DNA from: JAFAGX01 sp035624215
Lineage (GTDB): Bacteria; Acidobacteriota; Terriglobia; Terriglobales; Acidobacteriaceae
Assembly: GCA_035624215.1 (NCBI GenBank)
Contig: DASPRY010000076.1
Span: 6,861-70,860, forward strand
Direction of reading: 5' to 3'
DNA: 64,000 nucleotides
The notes under the pieces were generated by a model. That model was not told the origin of the DNA. It did no database searches and saw only the letters and a program-made list of their open reading frames with translations. The stretch's first letter is position 1, and every line of letters begins with the position of its first letter. The position numbers and the translations under genes are program-made. This document shows, piece by piece, positions 59,156 to 64,000 of this stretch.

Positions 59156-60551
59156 TCAATTCATATTTTTTCATCAAATGCCGGAATGAGCGGTAGGAAA
59201 TCTTGAGCAGATCTGCAGCGCGGGTTTGCACCCCATTGGATTGCGCCAGAGCGGACTTCAGCAAAGAAATTTCGACGTTGGCCACATACTGTCCCATATC
59301 CAGTCCGTCGGCCAAGGCTGTACCGATGTCGGCGGTCCCAGTCCCTCCGATTCCCGCAGCGGCGGCCCTGGCTTTCGGTTTCTCGGCTGGAATTTCGATG
59401 CGCAGCTCTTCTCCGGTTTCCAACGCGACGGCGCGTTCGATTGCATTCTCCAGTTGTCGCACATTGCCCGGCCAGGCATAGGCGCACAGGGCCTGCAACG
59501 AGGCCTCATTCACCCGAACAATGCTCTTCCCTGACGCCGGAACATACTTTTTCAGAAAATGATTTACCAGCACCGCAATGTCCTCGCGGCGATCCCGCAA
59601 CGGCGGCACGGTAATGGGAATCACATTCAAGCGGTAGTAAAGGTCTTCGCGGAAGGCCTGTTCGGCCACCAGCTTGTCGAGATCGCGATTGGTAGCGGCA
59701 ATCACGCGCACGTCGATGGCAATTTCATCAGTTCCGCCAACCGGCCGCACGCAGCGCTCCTGCAAGACGCGCAATAGTTTTACCTGCATGGTCAAGGCCA
59801 TTTCGGCGATCTCGTCGAGAAAAATGGTTCCTTCATGCGCGACCTCGAACAACCCGCGTTTGTTCTGATTCGCCCCGGTGAAAGCGCCCTTCACGTAGCC
59901 GAACAGCTCGCTTTCCAGCAGGGTTTCGGGAAAAGCTCCACAATTGATCGAGACGAAGGGTTCGCTGGCGCGGGGAGAGCAGGCATGCACCGCGCGGGCT
60001 ACCAGTTCCTTGCCAGTGCCGCTTTCGCCATAAATAAGCACCGTGCTCTGGGTGGAAGCGACGGTACGCACAGTCTGCTTCAGGCCCTCCATGGCTGGGC
60101 TGACACCGACGATATGGTCCAAGGAGTTGCGGCTGGCGGCATCGCGCCGGAAGGCAAAATTCTGGCGATGCAGCGCAATTTTTTCCAGCGCCCGCTTGAT
60201 GGCCAGTTTGATCTCGTCCACCAGGCCGGGAGATTTGCGGATGTAGTCGGTGGCCCCACCCGCCTTGACTGCTTCCACGGCGGCTTCGTAATCGTCGACG
60301 GCGGTGATCAGAATAACTGCCGAATCAGGCGAAACTTTGTGGGCATGCCGCAGTACCTCAATGCCATCGGTGCGCGGCATCTTGATGTCAGTGACAATCA
60401 CGTCATATAGAGCGCCGTCGAGTTTGCGCTTGGCCACGTCACCGGAATTTACCGTTTCGACTTTGTGGCCATCGCGGCGCAGCGCAATATCCAGCATTTC
60501 ACAGATGGAGCGCTCGTCGTCGCAGATCAGAATGTTAGCGATGCGCTCCAC
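59145..60551 (-). CDS. pilR: Sigma-54-dependent response regulator (PilR/NtrC type)
   Basis: A 468-residue activator, from GTG 60551 (VERIANILICDDE). D55 (VIVTDIKMPR) is the phospho-acceptor. The AAA+ domain (about 140-385) has Walker A GESGTGKE, the GAFTGA loop (YVKGAFTGANQN) that contacts sigma-54, and Walker B GTIFLDEIAE. A Fis-type helix-turn-helix is at the C-terminus (QTRAADLLKISYRSFRHLMKK). It overlaps the kinase gene by 17 bp. The GTG is close to the ribosome site, so an alternative start is not excluded. In type IV pilus systems PilR turns on pilin. Confidence 0.85.
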   Translation of the reverse strand: MERIANILICDDERSICEMLDIALRRDGHKVETVNSGDVAKRKLDGALYDVIVTDIKMPRTDGIEVLRHAHKVSPDSAVILITAVDDYEAAVEAVKAGGATDYIRKSPGLVDEIKLAIKRALEKIALHRQNFAFRRDAASRNSLDHIVGVSPAMEGLKQTVRTVASTQSTVLIYGESGTGKELVARAVHACSPRASEPFVSINCGAFPETLLESELFGYVKGAFTGANQNKRGLFEVAHEGTIFLDEIAEMALTMQVKLLRVLQERCVRPVGGTDEIAIDVRVIAATNRDLDKLVAEQAFREDLYYRLNVIPITVPPLRDRREDIAVLVNHFLKKYVPASGKSIVRVNEASLQALCAYAWPGNVRQLENAIERAVALETGEELRIEIPAEKPKARAAAAGIGGTGTADIGTALADGLDMGQYVANVEISLLKSALAQSNGVQTRAADLLKISYRSFRHLMKKYELSSE

Positions 60552-62229
60552 CTCCGGAGGACGAGGCCGCGCTGGCTTGCAGCAATACCGTCTGCCGGGA
60601 ATCGGGCACACCCGCGGATCCCTCCGCCGCTCCCAAGCGCGCTAATCGCAGCACAAACACGCAGCCCTGGCCGGACTTGGAACGGGCCCACACCTTGCCT
60701 TCGTGCGCCTGCACAATCTGGTATACGATCGCCAATCCAAGGCCTGTCCCGCCTTCGAATTGCGACTGGAACGGCTCGAACACTTTTTCGATCAACTGCG
60801 GGCTCATGCCCGCACCGGTATCCGCAAAACTCATTTCCCAGGTGTTTCCGCTGGCTTCGACGGAAATGGTGAGAGTGCCGCCTTGGGGCATCGCCCGAAG
60901 CGCGTTTTCACAGAAATTCCAGAAAACCTGCTTGATCTTGTCGCCGTCTGCCAGAGTCCAGGCTTCGCTGACCCTATATTTTCGCGCCACGCGGACATCG
61001 CGCTTTTCAGCCGCAACCCGGTGTTCCAGAAGCGTGAGTGTGTCCTCAAGCAGAGGCAACAAATCGACTTTCTTGAACTGGTACTGGCGGCTGCGGGAAT
61101 AGGCCAGGAAATCCGTGATAATGCCGTTCAGCCGTTCCGATTCGCGGGTAACGATCTGCAAAAGCTGGCGATGTTCCTCGCTCAGGTCGGGAATGCCGGA
61201 AAGAAGATGCACCGCTCCTGCGATCGAGGTGAGAGGATTGCGGATTTCATGGGCAATGGCCGCTGCCAGCCTCCCGACGGCTGCCAAGCGGTCCTGCATG
61301 CGGATTTCGCGCTCCAATCGCCGGATCTCGGTCAGGTCGTCAAAGGTATAGACATATCCGAAGGTGCCGCGTTCCGGCGTAACCAGTGTTGAGACCAGGA
61401 CCCGAAAAGTCTTGCGAAAACCATTGGGCATGACTAAGCGGACCTCGGCGTGGGCCAGCTCGGAGTCCACTCGCGGCAACGGGTCAAGAAACAGGCGATG
61501 AATTGGTTTGCCAATGAGATCGTGCGGGGAGCGTTCCAGCAGCTTCTGCGCCGCCGAGTTGACAAAACTGATGTGTCCATCGAGCCCCGTGGTAATCAGC
61601 CCTTCGGTGATGGATTGAATGATGTTTTCGTGCAGCGCTTGCAAATTCTCCAGCGCGCCGCTCGTATCCTTCAACTCCACATGTACCTGGCGGAGCTTGC
61701 TCACCAGAAGTCCGGCCAGGTAAGCGACCGTCAGATAGCCGAACAGGTTGACCAGGATGATAGCTTGCAAGGCCTTCAATTCCGGGTGGGTGGTCGAATA
61801 TGACGGAATGACTTCAAAATAAGTCAGCTCCAGCACAGCGCCGTACAGAATGAACGCAAAAGCCGCAGTAAGGTAGGCCCAGACCTTGGGCAGCAAGATG
61901 CAAGCCACAATGACCACGAGGGGGTAAAGGCAATTGAATGAACTATCGATGCCCCCAGTGACATAAGTGACCAAGCTCACCATCACCATATCGCTGAGCA
62001 CCTGGAGCAGCGACTGAACGCGGTACTCCTGCCAAAAAGACAGCAGTAAAACGTAGAAAACGGAAATCGTGTACCAGAGCAGGATTACGGTGACAAACAA
62101 ACGCAATGGAAAGGAAACCGGGGTCAGTTGCGCGATGGCCAACTGCAAGCCGAGCAGGACTGTCAGAATAAGGATGCGGACCTTAACCAACCACGCCAGC
62201 CACTGCCGCTCATCGAACATGGATTGCAT
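60535..62229 (-). CDS. pilS: PilS-like sensor histidine kinase
   Basis: A 564-residue protein. The N-terminal 185 residues hold about six membrane spans (VRILILTVLLGLQLAIAQL; LFVTVILLWYTISVFYVLLL), as in PilS. A PAS domain (about 200-315; ITEGLITTGLDGHISFVNSAA) precedes the kinase: H327 in AAAIAHEIRNPLTSIAG, N box FCENALRAMP, DTGAGM and GGTGLGLAIV. A Ser/Gly-rich C-terminal tail is additional. It phosphorylates the following regulator. Confidence 0.88.
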   Translation of the reverse strand: MQSMFDERQWLAWLVKVRILILTVLLGLQLAIAQLTPVSFPLRLFVTVILLWYTISVFYVLLLSFWQEYRVQSLLQVLSDMVMVSLVTYVTGGIDSSFNCLYPLVVIVACILLPKVWAYLTAAFAFILYGAVLELTYFEVIPSYSTTHPELKALQAIILVNLFGYLTVAYLAGLLVSKLRQVHVELKDTSGALENLQALHENIIQSITEGLITTGLDGHISFVNSAAQKLLERSPHDLIGKPIHRLFLDPLPRVDSELAHAEVRLVMPNGFRKTFRVLVSTLVTPERGTFGYVYTFDDLTEIRRLEREIRMQDRLAAVGRLAAAIAHEIRNPLTSIAGAVHLLSGIPDLSEEHRQLLQIVTRESERLNGIITDFLAYSRSRQYQFKKVDLLPLLEDTLTLLEHRVAAEKRDVRVARKYRVSEAWTLADGDKIKQVFWNFCENALRAMPQGGTLTISVEASGNTWEMSFADTGAGMSPQLIEKVFEPFQSQFEGGTGLGLAIVYQIVQAHEGKVWARSKSGQGCVFVLRLARLGAAEGSAGVPDSRQTVLLQASAASSSGGGAHR

Positions 62230-62245
62230 TGTTTTCCAGGAACTG

Positions 62246-62306
62246 GCAGCTAGTAGCAGGGCTGGTAGCGAACTCGCGGAGCTACGAGCCCCGGCTACTA
62301 GCTACT
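62246..62306. repeat. Inverted repeat between pilC and pilS
   Basis: GCAGCTAGTAGCAGGGCTGG (from 62247) and GGCTACTAGCTAC (62293-62305) with the preceding GAGCTACGAGCC form a long imperfect stem. It shares the AGCTAGTAGC core with the hairpin at 59127. Confidence 0.6.
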
Positions 62307-62312
62307 CTTTTC

Positions 62313-63521
62313 TTAGCCGGCCAGCTTGGCAATCATGGAGAACAACGGCATATACAGCGAGATCACGATGCCGCCGATCATGATTCCCAACAAACCGATG
62401 ATGATCGGCTCCAGCATGGCCAGCATGTCTTTGGTGGCCGAGTCGACTTCATCCTCGTAGAAATCGGCAATCTTCTGCAGCATGGAATCCATTGCGCCCG
62501 TGGCCTCGCCGACGCCGATCATCTGCGTCACCATGTTGGGAAAAACGCCGCTCTCGCGCAGTGGATCGACGATGGTTCGGCCTTCTTCAATCGCTTTCCG
62601 GACTTTCATCAAGGCTTCTTCCAATACTTTGTTGCCGCTGGTCCGGGCGGTAATCGCCAAGCCTTCCAGGATTGGAACGCCGGAGGTGATCAGCGTACCC
62701 AGCGTTCGGGTGAAGCGGGCCACGGCAATCTTGCGCAAGAGAATGCCGATGATCGGCATCGTCAAAAGCGCATAGTCCATGTAGTAGGCAGCCTGGGGAT
62801 TCTTGCGCATCTGCCTCAGCCCGAATATCAGCGCACCAATTCCGATGATGAAAAACCACCAAAACTGCCCAATGAAGGCGCTCAGCCCAATCACTATGCG
62901 GGTGGGCAAGGGCAGGGAGACATTCAAACCGGCAAACAGATTGGCGAAGATTGGCACCACCCATTTGAGCAGCGCTCCCACAATCAGGAATGCGAGCGTA
63001 ACCACGGAAACGGGGTAGATCAGCGCCGATTTCACCGCCGCTTTCAACTTGACTGCCTTTTCGACGTAAAGTGCCAGGCGCTGCAGAATGATGTCGAGAA
63101 TACCGCCCGTCTCGCCCGCTTCGATCATGTTCGTGGTGAGGTCGTCGAAAACTTTCGGATACTGCCGCATAGCGTTGGCCAGAGTGGACCCCCCTTCTAC
63201 GGTGGTCCGCACGCCAGTAAGAGTTTTCTGGAACGATTGGTTTTCCTGGTTGGCGGCCAGAATCTCCAGACATTGCACCAGCGGCAGGCCGGCGTCGATC
63301 ATCACCGAGAACTGGCGGAAGAAGACGGCAATTTCCTTGACTTTGACTTTGCCCGAGCCGAAGGTCGGCATGGCAAATTCTTTGCCCTTTTCCCGGATGG
63401 CCCCGGGGGTGATGCGCTCGCGCCGCAACTGCATCGCCAACGCTTGTTTGTTTACGGCAGCCCGCTCACCACTGACCTTCTCGCCGCTCTCGCTTTTGCC
63501 CGAAAATGTGAAAACTGGCAT
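62313..63521 (-). CDS. pilC: Type IV pilus inner-membrane platform protein
   Basis: A 402-residue GspF/PilC-family protein. Two GspF domains (about 65-190 and 270-395) each begin with an FxRxxxxLIxxGxPL-like motif (FFRQFSVMIDAGLPLVQ; FTRTLGTLITSGVPILE), and there are three membrane segments near 165-190, 215-240 and 375-395. VGEATGAMDSML is the second GETG-type motif (the first is AGETGGILDIIL). It is the platform on which PilB and PilT work. Confidence 0.95.
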   Translation of the reverse strand: MPVFTFSGKSESGEKVSGERAAVNKQALAMQLRRERITPGAIREKGKEFAMPTFGSGKVKVKEIAVFFRQFSVMIDAGLPLVQCLEILAANQENQSFQKTLTGVRTTVEGGSTLANAMRQYPKVFDDLTTNMIEAGETGGILDIILQRLALYVEKAVKLKAAVKSALIYPVSVVTLAFLIVGALLKWVVPIFANLFAGLNVSLPLPTRIVIGLSAFIGQFWWFFIIGIGALIFGLRQMRKNPQAAYYMDYALLTMPIIGILLRKIAVARFTRTLGTLITSGVPILEGLAITARTSGNKVLEEALMKVRKAIEEGRTIVDPLRESGVFPNMVTQMIGVGEATGAMDSMLQKIADFYEDEVDSATKDMLAMLEPIIIGLLGIMIGGIVISLYMPLFSMIAKLAG

Positions 63522-63616
63522 GTTACCCTCTCTTTTACTTCGTTACGTTGCTGATCGCGCTTTACCCGCGCGCTCCTGTTTCTAAATTCACCCCGCTTGC
63601 CATGCGATCCCAGGGC

Positions 63617-64000
63617 TCAACGCTTTCCCGGCGCCGCGCCTTTGGCCATAGTGGCCGAGGGCGTGCGCCCTAATAAGCTCGCTCCGCGGTTGATCATCTC
63701 GGTCAACTCATCCTGATTGCTCGAGCGCGACAAGGCCATTTCCAAAGTTATCTGCTTTTGGAAATAGGCGGTCGCCAGAGATTGATTAAACGTCTGCATT
63801 CCGAACTTGTCCTGGCCTGACTGCATCGACGAATAAATCTGGTGGATCTTGTCTTCGCGGATCAGGTTGCGGACCGCGGCATTGGGTACCAGAACTTCCA
63901 TGCACATGACGCGTCCCTTGCCATCGGCTCGGGGCAGCAAGCTTTGACACATAATGCCCTCCAACACCAGCGACAACTGCGCCCGAATCTGCGGTTGCTG
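63617..64000 (-). CDS. pilT: Twitching motility ATPase PilT, C-terminal part
   Basis: The last 127 residues or so of a GspE-superfamily ATPase; the frame is open at the right window edge, so the N-terminal P-loop region lies outside. IRAQLSLVLEGIMCQSLLPRADG matches the PilT motif R...L...QxLxPRxDG, and NLIREDKIHQIYSSMQSGQDKFGMQT is the typical PilT C-domain with its AIRNLIRE-like element. PilT powers pilus retraction. First in the order pilT-pilC-pilS-pilR as read leftward. Confidence 0.9.
   Translation of the reverse strand, partial: QQPQIRAQLSLVLEGIMCQSLLPRADGKGRVMCMEVLVPNAAVRNLIREDKIHQIYSSMQSGQDKFGMQTFNQSLATAYFQKQITLEMALSRSSNQDELTEMINRGASLLGRTPSATMAKGAAPGKR

Noticed and set aside
62229..63554. 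A 441-codon open frame opposite pilC
   Set aside because: Antisense shadow; pilC has all family motifs and this frame has none.

Overview
The window looks like chromosomal DNA of an Acidobacteriota bacterium of the Terriglobia / Koribacter-Sulfotelmatobacter type. This is inference: GC is fairly high, small secreted proteins share a PFDF...PAGxY signature, a bactofilin and TPR-rich secreted proteins are present, a type IV pilus cluster carries PilS/PilR, and the F1Fo genes are split so that a and c are absent. No rRNA, CRISPR array, prophage or classical insertion sequence was seen. Most of the window is ordinary housekeeping and metabolic DNA.

Layout. 1-5.6 kb: a GNAT fragment cut by the window edge, a glutaryl-CoA-dehydrogenase-like enzyme, a secreted HExxH/TPR/TonB-C protein, two tandem small secreted paralogues and a NarL-type regulator. 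5.6-8.7 kb: folE, two tandem eukaryotic-type PTPS/QueD genes, a family 2 glycosyltransferase and a divergent TlpA-like lipoprotein. 8.8-12.7 kb: phosphoketolase facing acetate kinase, a route from sugar phosphates through acetyl-phosphate to acetate and ATP. 12.7-18 kb: a small protein, a pirin, a secreted GH9 glucanase behind a perfect 20-bp palindrome, and an unknown secreted protein. 18-26 kb: yebC, tlyA, nadK, an amidohydrolase, mazG, GNAT, menC and a DinB-like gene. 26-30 kb: an unknown secreted protein, a bactofilin with a methyltransferase, and an ABC exporter. 30-36 kb: two tiny genes, then a Spy/CpxP-like gene divergent from a CpxR/CpxA-like pair with an exact GTAAA-N5-GTAAA motif between them, a DUF4097-like protein and a MacA-like adaptor. 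36-42.8 kb: a CNNM/CorC protein, two Dpp-type permeases, a SulP transporter, a polynucleotide-kinase-like protein and an isochorismatase-like hydrolase.

42.9-46.7 kb holds tRNA-Gln(CTG), a compact element with 49-bp perfect inverted repeats enclosing a GIY-YIG endonuclease gene, then rpsO and pnp separated by two hairpins. 46.7-51.1 kb is the nitrogen-sensing set amtB-glnB-glnD. 51.5-58.5 kb is a PsiE-like gene and atpF'-F-H-A-G-D-C, with text-like inverted repeats in three gaps. 58.8-64 kb is a small protein and pilT-pilC-pilS-pilR, read leftward.

The least explained structure is the GIY-YIG element at 43185-43724. Its ends (GGTCATCCCGA / TCGGGATGACC) also bound a gene-less unit at 22323-22453, and resemble half units at 11330 and 38472 and a short palindrome at 37451. 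Together these suggest a nuclease-associated palindromic repeat family. Mobility itself is inferred, not shown.
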